Below, piece by piece: positions 26,479 to 36,323 of a DNA stretch of 64,000 bases. Within the stretch, counting starts at the first letter, position 1. The number at the start of each line of letters is the position of its first letter. Under the pieces are notes generated by a model that saw nothing but the letters and a program-made list of their open reading frames with translations, was not told where the DNA came from and did not search any database. Origin of the DNA: Asaia prunellae JCM 25354 (GTDB taxonomy: Bacteria > Pseudomonadota > Alphaproteobacteria > Acetobacterales > Acetobacteraceae); contig NZ_BAJV01000009.1 in assembly GCF_000613885.1 (NCBI RefSeq), forward strand, positions 62,001 through 126,000. The letters are read 5' to 3'. The position numbers and the translations under genes are program-made.

Positions 26479-27556
26479 AAAAATCATGAGTCCGGCGCGC
26501 CTGCTTCCGTTTTCTCCGTTGCGTATCGCCCATGTCATGGCCGGGGCACCAAGCGGCGGCGCCGAACTATTTTACGAACGCCTCTGTATGGCTCAACATG
26601 CAGCCGGGCATGACATAAAAGCCATATTGCGTCGCGATCCGGCCCGCGAAGCGCGCCTCGCCGCCAGAGATGTCAGAACCGAAGTCCTGCGTTTTGGCGG
26701 GCGACTGGATCTTTTGACGCCCCCTAGGCTGCGTCGTAGCCTGATGCGGTTCGAACCGCAGGTCGTGATTGCCTGGATGAGCCGTGCAGCACGTATGCTA
26801 CCGGAAGGGTCATGGCCGATGGCAGGGCGTCTGGGGGGGTATTATGATCTCACCAACTACAGACGCTGCTCCGATCTGATCGGGAATACGCGGGGGCTTG
26901 CCCGATGGATGGTCGAACAGGGCTGGCCCGCTGAAAACGTACATTACCTGCCAAATTTCGCCTCCGATCTGGCGTCTGTCGCGCCCGAGCGGCCTGGCTG
27001 CCTGGCAGAAGGGCAGAAATTCATTCTCGCTCTCGGAAGGCTGCATCGAAACAAGGCTTTTGATGTTCTGATACGCGCCATGAAAGCCCTGCCCGGTGTG
27101 CATCTTGTCATTGCCGGTGAGGGGCCAGAACGCGAAGCGCTGACGGCTCTTGCCGGTAGAGAGGGCGTGTCGGATCGCGTGCATATGCCGGGCTGGGTGC
27201 AGGAAAGCGGTGCGTGGCTGAAAGCCTGCGAGCTTCTGGTGTGTCCGTCACGTATCGAGCCATTGGGCAATGTGGTGATTGAGGCGCTCTCTGCCGCGCG
27301 TCCGGTCGTGGCCAGCGCTATTCAGGGGCCGGAAGAGGTGTTGTCAGGAACAGAAGACGGGCTTCTGGTGCCCGTGGAGGATCCGGAGGCTCTGGCAGCG
27401 GGGATTGGCAGTGTTCTGGACTCTCCTGAACGCGCAGTCACTCTTGCTGTTAATGGCCGGGCGCGTTTCGAGCGGGAATTCTCGGCTCCGACCGTGCTCG
27501 CGCGCTGGGATGCTTTCCTGCATGCCATGGCGTCTCGCCAGACCGGAGCCAGCTAG
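26468..27556 (+). CDS. Glycosyltransferase family 4 (GT-B)
   Basis: 362 residues (or 356 from ATG 26486). N-terminal HVMAGAPSGGAE is the acceptor-domain glycine motif; the C-terminal donor domain has ALGRLHRNKAFD, VIAGEGPERE, MPGWV and the E-x7-E motif in SRIEPLGNVVIEALSAARPVV. Retaining transferase of LPS core or surface polysaccharide. Sits between the GT9 and the asparagine synthase. Confidence 0.88.
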   Translation: MKDRKIMSPARLLPFSPLRIAHVMAGAPSGGAELFYERLCMAQHAAGHDIKAILRRDPAREARLAARDVRTEVLRFGGRLDLLTPPRLRRSLMRFEPQVVIAWMSRAARMLPEGSWPMAGRLGGYYDLTNYRRCSDLIGNTRGLARWMVEQGWPAENVHYLPNFASDLASVAPERPGCLAEGQKFILALGRLHRNKAFDVLIRAMKALPGVHLVIAGEGPEREALTALAGREGVSDRVHMPGWVQESGAWLKACELLVCPSRIEPLGNVVIEALSAARPVVASAIQGPEEVLSGTEDGLLVPVEDPEALAAGIGSVLDSPERAVTLAVNGRARFEREFSAPTVLARWDAFLHAMASRQTGAS

Positions 27557-27559
27557 GTC

Positions 27560-29305
27560 ATGTGTGGCATTGCTGGCATGGCGTGTCTGCCCGGGTATCG
27601 GCCTGATCCGGAGATCCTCGATCGTATGGCACAGGCTCTGCGCCATCGTGGACCAGATGGTGGGGGACTTCACAGGACTGATACAGCTGCCCTTGTGCAT
27701 CGACGGCTTTCGATCGTTGACCTCGAGGGAGGCGCCCAGCCGCTGGTCCATGGTGCTGTAGCGCTGGTGGCCAATGGCGAGATCTATAATGACCCCGCCT
27801 TGCGTCATGTTCTGGCCGACGCTCCTTTCAGAACGGGGAGCGATTGCGAATCCCCCCTGTTTCTCTGGCCACAACTCGATGCGGGTTACACGTTCGAGCT
27901 GCGCGGCATGTATGCGATTGCCTTGCTTGATGAGAGCGGCCCGCAGACGGTTCTTGCGCTGAGTCGTGACCCATTCGGAATCAAACCACTCTATTACGCG
28001 CAAATTCAGAGCGGTATTCTTTTTGCGTCGGAGCCTCAGGCGCTTCTGGCGACCGGTCTGGTGCCGCGCACAATCAGGCCGGAAGCCCGCGATCAGCTTT
28101 TACAGGTGCAGTTCGTGGCCGGACGGGAGACGATCTATCCCGGGATCATGCGCGTCCTGCCGGGGGAGACCCTGCGTTTTGTCGATGGCGTACTGGAATA
28201 TGCCAAAAAGCAGCCAGCTGTTCATGGTGCGATCGAAAAATCCCTGACGGAGGAGACGGCACTCGCCCGCCTTGATGCTGCACTCATGGATAGTGTTCAG
28301 GCACATGAGCGCGCAGACGTGCCTTTCGGCATGTTCCTCTCCGGTGGCATTGATAGCAGCGCGGTTCTGGCCGCCATGACGCGTCTGGGTAATGGCGCGC
28401 CTCTGGCCTGGACGGCGCGGTTTGATACCGGGGGCGTTGATGAGAGTGCACAGGCGGCCGGGCTTGCCCGATCGCTTGGGGCGCAGCATCGGATTCTAAC
28501 CGTGTCAGAGGCGATGGTCTGGCGGCATCTGCCCGAGATCGTGGCTTGCCTGGATGATCCGGTGGCCGATTATGCCGTTATCCCGAGCTGGTTTCTGGCG
28601 CGTGACGCCCGGAAGGATGTGACGGTCATCCTGAGTGGTGAGGGGGGCGATGAGCTGTTCGGTGGCTATGGCCGTTATCGCCGGGCCATGCGCCCCTGGT
28701 GGTGTGGAGGTCGGCTCCCCTGGCGCCGGGGGATGATGGACGGGGTTTGCAGGCTTCCGAATGGCCGGAAATGGCGCCAGAACTTTGTGCCCCCGACCGG
28801 GGAGACCCGTCTGAAGGCGGTGCAGAGGCTTGATCTGGCAGAATGGCTCCCCAATGACCTTCTGATCAAGCTGGATCGTTGTCTCATGGCGCATGCGATC
28901 GAGGGACGCACTCCACTTCTTGACCCTGCTCTGAGCGCCCTTGCATGGTCATTGCCGGATTCACTCAAGATCCGGGGCGGGCAAGGCAAATACCTGCTGC
29001 GCCGCTGGGTTGAGAAGAACGTACCCGACGCGATGCCTTTCGCGCCAAAGCAGGGGTTTACCGTACCGGTTGGTGAGTGGATCGCGGCGCAGGGCGACCG
29101 GCTTGGCCCGCTTGTCGCCCGGAGCATGGCTTTCAAGGGCGTGATTGCACCCGGGACGATTCTTGCACTCTTTACCCGAGCCGCTGGAAGGCGAGAGCGA
29201 CATGCCGCCTGGGCACTGCTGTTCTATGCCTTGTGGTACCGCATTCATATCGAGACCGGGTCTTTCGAAGGTGACGTATTCGAAACCCTTGCTGCACGAC
29301 CTTAG
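27560..29305 (+). CDS. asnB: Asparagine synthase (glutamine-hydrolysing), AsnB type
   Basis: 581 residues. Glutaminase domain begins MCGIAG with the catalytic Cys2 after Met removal, then RHRGPDG, RLSIVD and NGEIYN. The synthetase domain has the PP-loop SGGIDSSA and SGEGGDELFGGYGRY. It follows two glycosyltransferase genes by three bases; such linked AsnB paralogues often amidate a sugar or precursor of a surface polysaccharide, so this may not be the housekeeping enzyme. Confidence 0.88.
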   Translation: MCGIAGMACLPGYRPDPEILDRMAQALRHRGPDGGGLHRTDTAALVHRRLSIVDLEGGAQPLVHGAVALVANGEIYNDPALRHVLADAPFRTGSDCESPLFLWPQLDAGYTFELRGMYAIALLDESGPQTVLALSRDPFGIKPLYYAQIQSGILFASEPQALLATGLVPRTIRPEARDQLLQVQFVAGRETIYPGIMRVLPGETLRFVDGVLEYAKKQPAVHGAIEKSLTEETALARLDAALMDSVQAHERADVPFGMFLSGGIDSSAVLAAMTRLGNGAPLAWTARFDTGGVDESAQAAGLARSLGAQHRILTVSEAMVWRHLPEIVACLDDPVADYAVIPSWFLARDARKDVTVILSGEGGDELFGGYGRYRRAMRPWWCGGRLPWRRGMMDGVCRLPNGRKWRQNFVPPTGETRLKAVQRLDLAEWLPNDLLIKLDRCLMAHAIEGRTPLLDPALSALAWSLPDSLKIRGGQGKYLLRRWVEKNVPDAMPFAPKQGFTVPVGEWIAAQGDRLGPLVARSMAFKGVIAPGTILALFTRAAGRRERHAAWALLFYALWYRIHIETGSFEGDVFETLAARP

Positions 29306-29326
29306 CTTCGAACCGAGGAGAAAACC

Positions 29327-30646
29327 ATGCATTATGATCTGATCATCAGAGGTGGGACCTGCGTTTTTCCCTGGGGGGAAACCAAGGCTGATCTCGGTGT
29401 GAAAGACGGGCGCATTGCAAGCCTGGACGTGACCACGCAGGACAGTGCCATTCAGGAAATCAACGCCCAGGGGCTGCATGTCCTCCCCGGCATGATTGAT
29501 TCGCATGTGCATCTGCGCGATCCCGGCAATGCCGCTATCGAATCCATTGCGACCGGTACAAGGGCGGCTGCGCTTGGAGGCATTACGATGGTGTTTGATA
29601 TGCCAAACACCTCGCCCTCCATTACCTCGGCACAGACCATTGCCGACAAGCGCCGCACGGTGGCTGAAAATGCCCTGATCGATATGGGGCTTTATGTGGG
29701 TGCCACCCGCGCCAATACGCCTGAGCTGGCACAGCTGGAACAGGAAGAAGGCATCTGCGCTATCAAGGTCTTTGCCGGATCGTCTACCGGAGATCTGATG
29801 ATCGAGGATGATGAGGGCATCGAAGCCGTACTGCGTAGCGGGCATCGTCGCGTGGCGTTCCATTCGGAGGACGAATATCGTCTTCAGGCGCGCAAGCCGC
29901 TTTTCGAAACCGGTATGCCGCATGTGAATCACATGATCTGGCGTGATGAGGAATGCGCGTTTCTCGGCACGAGACGCATCACGGCGCTGGCCAGAAAGAC
30001 AGGCCGCCCCGTTCACATCCTGCATACCTCCACGGCGGAGGAACTCGACTGGCTGGCCGCGCACCGCTCTCATGTCAGCGTTGAGGTGCTCGTCAACCAT
30101 CTCACGCAGGTCGGACCCGAATGCTACGAAACACTCGGCGCCTATGCGGTCATGAATCCACCCATTCGGGACCAGCGTCATTACGATGCCTGCTGGGCTG
30201 CAATCCGTGACGGGCGTGTTGATGTGGTGTCCTCAGACCATGCGCCCCATCCACGCGAAGCCAAGGAAAAGCCGTGGCCTTTATGCCCCGCCGGTCTGAC
30301 AGGGGTGCAGACGATTCTGCCTGTTATGCTCGATCATGTGAATGCCGGGCGCCTGAGCCTGACCCGTCTGGTTGATCTGATGGCAGCAGGGCCGGCACGT
30401 ATTTACGGATTGCAGACAAAAGGGCGTCTTGCTGTTGGTTTTGACGCAGATCTCACGCTTGTCGATCTGCGTATGCAGCGCGAGATCCGCAATGACTGGA
30501 TTGCAAGTCCGGTTGGCTGGACGCCCTTCGACGGTAAAGGTGTCACAGGCTGGCCAGTCGGGACAATCGTGCGGGGCACTGTCGTTATGCGTGATGACGA
30601 GATCGTTTCGGGACCGATCGGGCGTCTGGCCCGATTTGCGCCGTAA
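29327..30646 (+). CDS. pyrC: Dihydroorotase (class I)
   Basis: Cyclic amidohydrolase of pyrimidine synthesis, 439 residues. The DSHVHLRDPG zinc motif, GGITMVFDMPNT, the lysine expected to be carboxylated in AIKVFAGSS, ILHTST and SSDHAPH are all present. The last motif and DMPNT fit dihydroorotase better than allantoinase, although the two are close relatives. A good AGGAG lies seven bases upstream of the ATG. Confidence 0.88.
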   Translation: MHYDLIIRGGTCVFPWGETKADLGVKDGRIASLDVTTQDSAIQEINAQGLHVLPGMIDSHVHLRDPGNAAIESIATGTRAAALGGITMVFDMPNTSPSITSAQTIADKRRTVAENALIDMGLYVGATRANTPELAQLEQEEGICAIKVFAGSSTGDLMIEDDEGIEAVLRSGHRRVAFHSEDEYRLQARKPLFETGMPHVNHMIWRDEECAFLGTRRITALARKTGRPVHILHTSTAEELDWLAAHRSHVSVEVLVNHLTQVGPECYETLGAYAVMNPPIRDQRHYDACWAAIRDGRVDVVSSDHAPHPREAKEKPWPLCPAGLTGVQTILPVMLDHVNAGRLSLTRLVDLMAAGPARIYGLQTKGRLAVGFDADLTLVDLRMQREIRNDWIASPVGWTPFDGKGVTGWPVGTIVRGTVVMRDDEIVSGPIGRLARFAP

Positions 30647-30701
30647 TCATGACGCATATTCCGGCTCTGTCTTTCACCCGTAACCGGCAGTTCGTCCGAT
30701 C

Positions 30702-31073
30702 ATGAAACGCTTTGTCTTTCTGTTCTTTTCCACCACGCTTGCCAGTGCCTGTCTGACGGCGCCTGTGGCCTTTGCCGATCCACGTGCCAAATGCGGGCAG
30801 GAGCCTTCGGCTCCTGCTGTCAGCGCGTCAGATACGGCGCATTACAATGCGAGCGTCGACAAGTTTCAGGCTTATGAAAAAGCCGCCCGAAACTATAACA
30901 GCTGTGTCGCTTCGGCAGCACAGAAAGAAGAGCAGGCAATCAGTGAGGAAGCTCGCGATCGTATTGCCAAGATACACGCGGTAAGCACCGGGGTTCAGCA
31001 GCGTATTGCCGCGAATTTTAGTCACATGTCGGCTGAACTGACGGCAGCAGGCAAGAAACTTGCCAAGCACTGA
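30702..31073 (+). CDS. Small exported protein of unknown function
   Basis: 123 residues: a 25-residue Sec signal peptide (cleavage near AFA-DP), then a Cys-x19-24-Cys-type spacing (AKCGQ... NSCVAS) that may form a disulfide, then a charged alpha-helical C-terminal half rich in Ala, Glu, Gln and Lys. No domain recognised. It is 55 bases after pyrC and is followed by a strong terminator. Confidence 0.72.
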   Translation: MKRFVFLFFSTTLASACLTAPVAFADPRAKCGQEPSAPAVSASDTAHYNASVDKFQAYEKAARNYNSCVASAAQKEEQAISEEARDRIAKIHAVSTGVQQRIAANFSHMSAELTAAGKKLAKH

Positions 31074-31100
31074 CTGATTTCCGGGGAGCCGTTTCTGACT

Positions 31101-31129
31101 AAGGGGGTGGGGGTTACCCCACCCTTTTT
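31101..31129. terminator. Rho-independent terminator, bidirectional
   Basis: Stem GGGTGGGG/CCCCACCC with a four-base loop, followed by five T on the plus strand and preceded by AA on the other side. Sits between convergent genes (the exported protein and the beta-lactamase). Confidence 0.88.
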
Positions 31130-31133
31130 CTGT

Positions 31134-32033
31134 TCAGGCAACCAGCAGTGGTGCAAGCGCACCGATGTCCCTGAATATCTTGCGGAACTGTGTTTCATTC
31201 GGTCTGCCTCCCGAAGTGTAGGCGGCGATAATAACTGATTTGCTGCTTGACGCTTCTGGCGACGCAAAGGCGATATCAGCGGCAATATCCTTGCCGTTAC
31301 TGCCTGTTTTGTCTCCGACGACCCAATCGGAAGGGAAGCCGGCGCGAAGGCGATGCGTCCCGGTTGTGCATTTGGTCATCCATCCCCGCAGGAGGGCCGC
31401 TGAGTTGGGGTGTAGCAACGTGCCGTGGATCAGACGGTGCAGCGTACGCGCCATGGCGACGGGCGAGGTGGTATTCGCCTGAGGATCGGCAGAAGGGCGG
31501 TTGAGCTCGGGCTCATAGGCATCCAGCCGGGTCACGTCATCGCCGCTCTCACGCCAGAACTTGGTCAGGGTAGAGGGACCGCCGATATGGCGTAGCAGCA
31601 TATTGGTGCAGACGTTATCGCTCATGGTGACGGCGGCAGCGCAGAGCGCAGCCAGGCTCAGGCTGCCGGCATCACGATTTTTCTGCGCGACCGGTGCCCA
31701 TTCTGTCCTGAAATCGGAGTCGATGAAAGGCAGGCGATGTGTAAGATCGTCATCATCTCCATCACAGCGGGCAAGCACGCAGGCGGCAAGTGAAGCCTTG
31801 AAGCTGCTGCACATCAGAAACCGTTCTTTGCCACGCCATGACAGGGCACTGCCGGTTTCCGGGCAGAAAAGATGGACGCCGATACGTCCACCCGATTTCT
31901 GTTCGTAATGACGCGCAATCTCTGCAAGGGTATCCTGACTGCTGGTCTGCGCTGTTGCCAGCTCTGCCGCATATGACGGGCACGTGGCAATCCCGATCAG
32001 GGGCAGGCTGACGAGAAAGCGTCTTCTTGCCAT
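31134..32033 (-). CDS. Class A beta-lactamase
   Basis: Serine beta-lactamase, about 299 residues. A Tat-like/Sec signal (ARRRFLVSLPLIG) is followed by the four class A elements: S70-x-x-K73 as CSSFKAS, the S130DN loop as MSDN, the omega-loop E166-x-x-x-N170 as EPELN, and K234TG as GDKTGSNG. A cysteine precedes Ser70 (position 69), but position 238 is Asn, so the disulfide of the KPC/SME carbapenemases is absent. Chromosomal context with no mobile element or ampR-like neighbour suggests an intrinsic gene. Spectrum cannot be read from sequence. Confidence 0.92.
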   Translation of the reverse strand: MARRRFLVSLPLIGIATCPSYAAELATAQTSSQDTLAEIARHYEQKSGGRIGVHLFCPETGSALSWRGKERFLMCSSFKASLAACVLARCDGDDDDLTHRLPFIDSDFRTEWAPVAQKNRDAGSLSLAALCAAAVTMSDNVCTNMLLRHIGGPSTLTKFWRESGDDVTRLDAYEPELNRPSADPQANTTSPVAMARTLHRLIHGTLLHPNSAALLRGWMTKCTTGTHRLRAGFPSDWVVGDKTGSNGKDIAADIAFASPEASSSKSVIIAAYTSGGRPNETQFRKIFRDIGALAPLLVA

Positions 32034-32203
32034 CAACATATCGGGTCTCGTCGCATTGAATGGATTTCTCCGGCAGAAAAAGTTCTCTGTGACGCCGGGT
32101 TGTGGCCGAAATTTGACCGATGCGGCATCAAAATGACAAAGCGATTTGCCGCATTGTCGCAGCGTCTGTATGCTTGCAGGGATAGTGTCGCAAGAGGATC
32201 ACG

Positions 32204-32896
32204 GTGGCAGACGAGTTTTTCAGTCAGGCCCAGGCGGAAATGCGTGCAGCAGAGCTGCGTGCAACTGCCCGGCGTTTCGGAGGTGTGGCGATCGGTGTGG
32301 CCGTGATCGCCTTGATTGGCGTTGGTGGATGGCAATGGCAGATCCATCGTCATCATCAGGCGCAGGCCGAAGCTTCAGGGCGCTATTATAGGGCGATGGA
32401 GGCCCTTCAGGCTCCGCAGCCCGATGCAGCACTGAGAGCACAATCCGAAAAAGAGAATCAGGCCGTGCTGGCTGATCTTGCCTCAACGGCACCGGGGGCA
32501 ACGCGCAGTTTCTCGGCCATCAGGCTTGCGCAGCTTATGGCCCAGAAAGGTGACATGGCAGGCGCAAGAAAAGCCTGGCAGGGCGTGATTGACACCGCGG
32601 ATGTGAACCCGTCTCTCAAGGCGCTGGCGCGTCTTCTGCTCCTGAACAGTCATATCAACGACGCTGATGTAACCGAGACCCGCAAGCAGCTGGAGCTTCT
32701 GGCGGCCAGTTCCGGGCCATGGCGTGCCTTTGCCCAGGAGAGTCTTGTGGCGCTTGATCTGCGTGCCGATGCATCCCCCAAGCAGCATGATGAGGCTCAT
32801 AGCCTCCTGCTGGGTCTGGCCCAGTCACCCGATGCGCCTGATGGTGTCAGGCAGCGCGCTTCCATCCTTCTTCAAACTTTCGGCGGAGCCGGCTGA
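32204..32896 (+). CDS. Membrane-anchored TPR-like protein (YfgM type)
   Basis: 230 residues from a GTG start. A short cytoplasmic N-terminus, one transmembrane helix at about 25-44 (GGVAIGVAVIALIGVGG), then a periplasmic helical-repeat region. The family (YfgM) accompanies BamB and Der in many Proteobacteria and aids folding of envelope proteins. Its stop shares a base with the BamB-like start, and the order yfgM-bamB-der is conserved here. Confidence 0.85.
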   Translation: MADEFFSQAQAEMRAAELRATARRFGGVAIGVAVIALIGVGGWQWQIHRHHQAQAEASGRYYRAMEALQAPQPDAALRAQSEKENQAVLADLASTAPGATRSFSAIRLAQLMAQKGDMAGARKAWQGVIDTADVNPSLKALARLLLLNSHINDADVTETRKQLELLAASSGPWRAFAQESLVALDLRADASPKQHDEAHSLLLGLAQSPDAPDGVRQRASILLQTFGGAG

Positions 32897-34287
32897 TGCC
32901 TATCGAAAACAAGAACGTGTTGCGTGAGCCGGGGCGCCGCTTTTTTCTCGGTTCCGCACTGGCCGGTACGGCTCTGCTCTCGGGGTGCGGAATCTTCAAG
33001 GATGATCCGAAGCCCGTTCTGGCGGGCAAGCGCTATGATGTCCTCTCTACCGGTGCCGGTCTGGTGATCGATGAAGAAGATCATACCCCGATCGTTCTTC
33101 CCCCCGCACAGGCCACGCCCAGCTATCCTGTGGTCGGTCGTGTACCTGATCATATCGGGGTCAACACGAACTGGGCCGGACCCAATCTTGCCTGGTCACG
33201 CTCGATTGGCCATGGCATCTCCGAACCGGCTTTTCTCCATTTTGCAGCGCTTGGTCCGAATGGGCGCGGTGCCATCCAGTCCCCTCCCGTGATCGATGCG
33301 GGACGCATTTACACCCGTGACGGTGTCGGTACGGTCCGTGCCTGGACCTGGCCGGACATGAAGCCGCTCTGGACATTCATTCCCAAGGGAAGCAAGTCGC
33401 GGTCCAGCGATATTGGCGGTGGTCTCGGTGTATCCGGAGAGACGCTGTATATTGTCGATGGTGTCGGGCAGGTGATTGCCGTCGCGAGTGAAACCGGCAA
33501 GGTCAAATGGCGTGCCGAGACGGTTGTTCCCGGACGATCCGCACCGACCATCGTCGATGGACGCGTGTTTTTTGGTACGATCGACGAACGCCTTATCGCG
33601 CTCAATGCGGAGACCGGTGAACAGATATGGACGTATCAGGCGACAGAAGCCGATACGGTCATATTCGGCCAGGCTGCACCTGCTGTGGCCAATGGTGTGG
33701 TTGTAGCCGGGTTTGGCAGTGGTGACCTCGTGGCATTGCGTGCCGAATCGGGTGAACTGGTCTGGAGTGACTCTCTGGGCGGCTCCAATGGTCGTGGTGC
33801 GATGCTTGATCTCGCCTGTGTGCGTGGAGCCCCTGTCATCAAGGATGGCACAGCTTATGCTGTCTCTCTGTCCAAGGTGCTGGTTGCCATAGACATGCGT
33901 TCCGGTCGCCGTCTCTGGGAGCGTGAAGCCAGCGGGCAGAACATGCCTCTGATTGTTGGTGACTGGCTCTACGTGATTTCATCTGACCAGCAGCTTGCCT
34001 GTCTGGATCGTCTCTCGGGCCATGTGCGCTGGATTCACAATCTGCGTCGCTTCAAGAACGAGACCAAGCAGAAATATGCAGTAACCTGGCTTGGTCCGGT
34101 CATGGGCGATGGCAAGCTGGTATGCGTTTCCTCACTTGAAGAGACGGGCCTGCAGGTGGTGGATGCCGTGACCGGCAAGGCTCAAAATCCGCTAAAGACA
34201 AAGACACCAACTCTGGTTGAACCCATCATCTGTGACGGCAAGGTTCTTGTGCTGTCCACAGATGGCAATCTGAACGCATATGGCTAA
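32896..34287 (+). CDS. bamB: BamB-like outer-membrane assembly lipoprotein
   Basis: 463 residues. Signal peptide with lipobox LLSGC (Cys31), then repeated PQQ-like beta-propeller blades, seen as recurring G-x-VxA-x-D/N-x-x-(S/T)G-x-x-xW motifs such as VIAVASETGKVKW, LIALNAETGEQIW and LVAIDMRSGRRLW. BamB is the propeller lipoprotein of the BAM complex that inserts outer-membrane beta-barrels. Flanked by its usual partners. Confidence 0.9.
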   Translation: MPIENKNVLREPGRRFFLGSALAGTALLSGCGIFKDDPKPVLAGKRYDVLSTGAGLVIDEEDHTPIVLPPAQATPSYPVVGRVPDHIGVNTNWAGPNLAWSRSIGHGISEPAFLHFAALGPNGRGAIQSPPVIDAGRIYTRDGVGTVRAWTWPDMKPLWTFIPKGSKSRSSDIGGGLGVSGETLYIVDGVGQVIAVASETGKVKWRAETVVPGRSAPTIVDGRVFFGTIDERLIALNAETGEQIWTYQATEADTVIFGQAAPAVANGVVVAGFGSGDLVALRAESGELVWSDSLGGSNGRGAMLDLACVRGAPVIKDGTAYAVSLSKVLVAIDMRSGRRLWEREASGQNMPLIVGDWLYVISSDQQLACLDRLSGHVRWIHNLRRFKNETKQKYAVTWLGPVMGDGKLVCVSSLEETGLQVVDAVTGKAQNPLKTKTPTLVEPIICDGKVLVLSTDGNLNAYG

Positions 34288-34290
34288 TCT

Positions 34291-35695
34291 GTGACTGACT
34301 CTCTCTCTCTTCCGCTCGTCGTTATTGCCGGGCGTCCCAATGTCGGTAAATCGACTCTCTTCAACCGGCTGGTAGGGCGTCGTCAGGCCATTGTGTCTGA
34401 CATGCCGGGCGTAACGCGCGATCGGAAGGAGGGGGAAGCGCTTCTACGCGGGCGCAAGGTCCGGCTGATCGATACGGCGGGTCTTGAAGAAGCGGCGCCA
34501 GACACCCTCTACGGACGTATGCGCGCCTCATCTGAATCAGCTGTAGCGCAGGCGGATCTTGTGCTGTTCTGTATCGATGCGCGTGCAGGCGTGACGCCGG
34601 CTGACAAGCATTTTGCTGCTTGGCTGCGCAAGCAGAACAAGCCGGTGCTGCTTCTGGCCAACAAGGCAGAAGGTACAGCGGCTACCAATGAGGTGATCGA
34701 GGCCTATTCTCTTGGTCTTGGTACTCCTCTCGCGCTCTCAGCAGAACACGGAGAGGGCATTGCCCATCTTATGGGCGAGATTGCAGATCGTCTTCCCGAG
34801 GGTGAGCGCGTACGCATCAAGACCCGCTCACGCTCGAAACCTGCAGACGAAGAGAGTGAAGAGCTGGAAGAGCGCCCTGCCGGGCCGCTGCGTCTTGCTA
34901 TTGTCGCCGGCCGAACGCAGGAAAATCCACGCTTCTCAATTGTCTGCTTGGCGAAGAGCGTATGATTACAGGGCCAGAGCCCGGCTTGACGCGTGATTCG
35001 ATTTCGGTCTCCCTTCACGATGAAGTTGGCCCCATTCAGCTTGTCGATACGGCGGGTTTGCGACGCAAGGCCCGTATCGAGCAGGACCTCGAACGGATGT
35101 CGGTCTCGGCTTCTATCGAGCGCTGAAAATGGCCGAAGTGGTCGTTCTGACGCTTGATGCGACGCTTGGTGTGCACGAGCAGGATCTTCAGATCGCCCGG
35201 CTGATCGAACGTGAAGGTCGCGCCTGTGTTCTGGCGTTGAATAAATGGGACGCGGTCGAGGACCGTGCTGTTACCCGTCAGGCTATTGCCGATCGCATCG
35301 AGACATCGCTCGCTCAGATGCGCGGTATTCCGGTCGTGACCTTCTCGGCACTGACTGGGGCAGGGGTTAACAAGCTGCTTCCTGCCGTACGTCGTGCGCA
35401 CGAGGTATGGAACAGTCGCGTAACGACAGGTGAGCTCAATCGCTGGTTCGAGGGCGCTCTCGAACGTCATCAGCCGCCACTGGTTGATGGTCGTCGTCTC
35501 AAGCTGCGATATATGACACAGGCCAAGTCGCGCCCGCCCACCTTCATTCTGTTTGGTACGCGTGCCGAAATGCTGCCGGATGCCTATAAACGGTATCTGG
35601 TAAACGGATTGCGGGAGACGTTCCATTTGCCAGGCACGCCTATCCGTTTGCAGCTGCGTGGTACCAAAAATCCTTACGCCGAGAATAAATCATGA
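34291..35695 (+). CDS. der: GTPase Der (EngA), ribosome assembly (two frameshifts)
   Basis: Tandem-GTPase ribosome maturation factor, about 469 residues when joined, GTG start. First G domain: [21 protein letters not shown]. Second: after restoring one G at about 34905 the text reads [20 protein letters not shown], then DTAGLRRK; restoring one G at about 35121 gives [17 protein letters not shown] and then NKWD. The KH-like C-terminal domain ends at 35695, overlapping the next ATG. Two one-base losses in GG pairs of an essential gene are diagnostic of sequence error. Confidence 0.95.
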
Positions 35696-36285
35696 GTCAG
35701 ACGGCGCTTGTCCTGATCGAGTACCAGAACGATTTTCTCTCCGAAGGGGGTGCCCTGCATGAGGGTGTGCGCGCCGAGCTGACGCGCACGAACATGCTTG
35801 CGCATACCAAGGATCTTGTGGCCGAGGCACGCAAGAAAGGGGTCAGGATCGTTTGGGTGCCCATCGAATTTGCGCCGGGTTATCCCGAACTGGCCACAGA
35901 ATCCTATGGTATTCTGGCCGGTGTGAAAGCGACCAATGCGTTCCGGATCGGAAGCTGGGGTGCACAGATCGTTGACAGCCTTGCGCCGCATGAAAGTGAT
36001 ATCGTGATTGCAGGCAAGCGGGGGCTTTGCGGTTTTGCCAGCACCAATCTGGATTTTGTACTCAGGCAAAACGGCATTTCACGTATCGCGCTTGGTGGAC
36101 TTCTGACTGATTGCTGTGTGGAGTCCACTATGCGCAGCGCCTATGAGCGTGGCTATATCGTGCAGACCCTCACTGATTGCACGGCGACACTCTCTCAGGC
36201 TCAGCATGAAGCGGCCATTGCTTTCACATACCCGATGTTTTCGCATCCGGTGACGTCTCGCGCTTTCCTCGACAGTCTTCTGTGA
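35692..36285 (+). CDS. Isochorismatase-family cysteine hydrolase
   Basis: 197 residues with the catalytic triad of the family: Asp in IEYQNDFL, Lys in IAGKRGLCGF and Cys in GLLTDCCVEST. Members hydrolyse nicotinamide, isochorismate, ureidoacrylate and similar small molecules. Nothing in the context picks a substrate. Overlaps der by ATGA and is followed by a terminator hairpin. Confidence 0.85.
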   Translation: MSQTALVLIEYQNDFLSEGGALHEGVRAELTRTNMLAHTKDLVAEARKKGVRIVWVPIEFAPGYPELATESYGILAGVKATNAFRIGSWGAQIVDSLAPHESDIVIAGKRGLCGFASTNLDFVLRQNGISRIALGGLLTDCCVESTMRSAYERGYIVQTLTDCTATLSQAQHEAAIAFTYPMFSHPVTSRAFLDSLL

Positions 36286-36294
36286 GCAGTGATA

Positions 36295-36319
36295 TGGAGA
36301 GGGCGGTAACTCCTCTCCA
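36295..36319. terminator. Hairpin between convergent isochorismatase and YitT-like genes
   Basis: Perfect 8-bp stem TGGAGAGG/CCTCTCCA with a nine-base loop, lying between two convergent stop codons. Confidence 0.6.
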
Positions 36320-36323
36320 GAAT

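Noticed and set aside
28961-30181. 406-codon minus-strand frame opposite asnB and pyrC
   Set aside because: Spans two real genes on the other strand and encodes no known motif.
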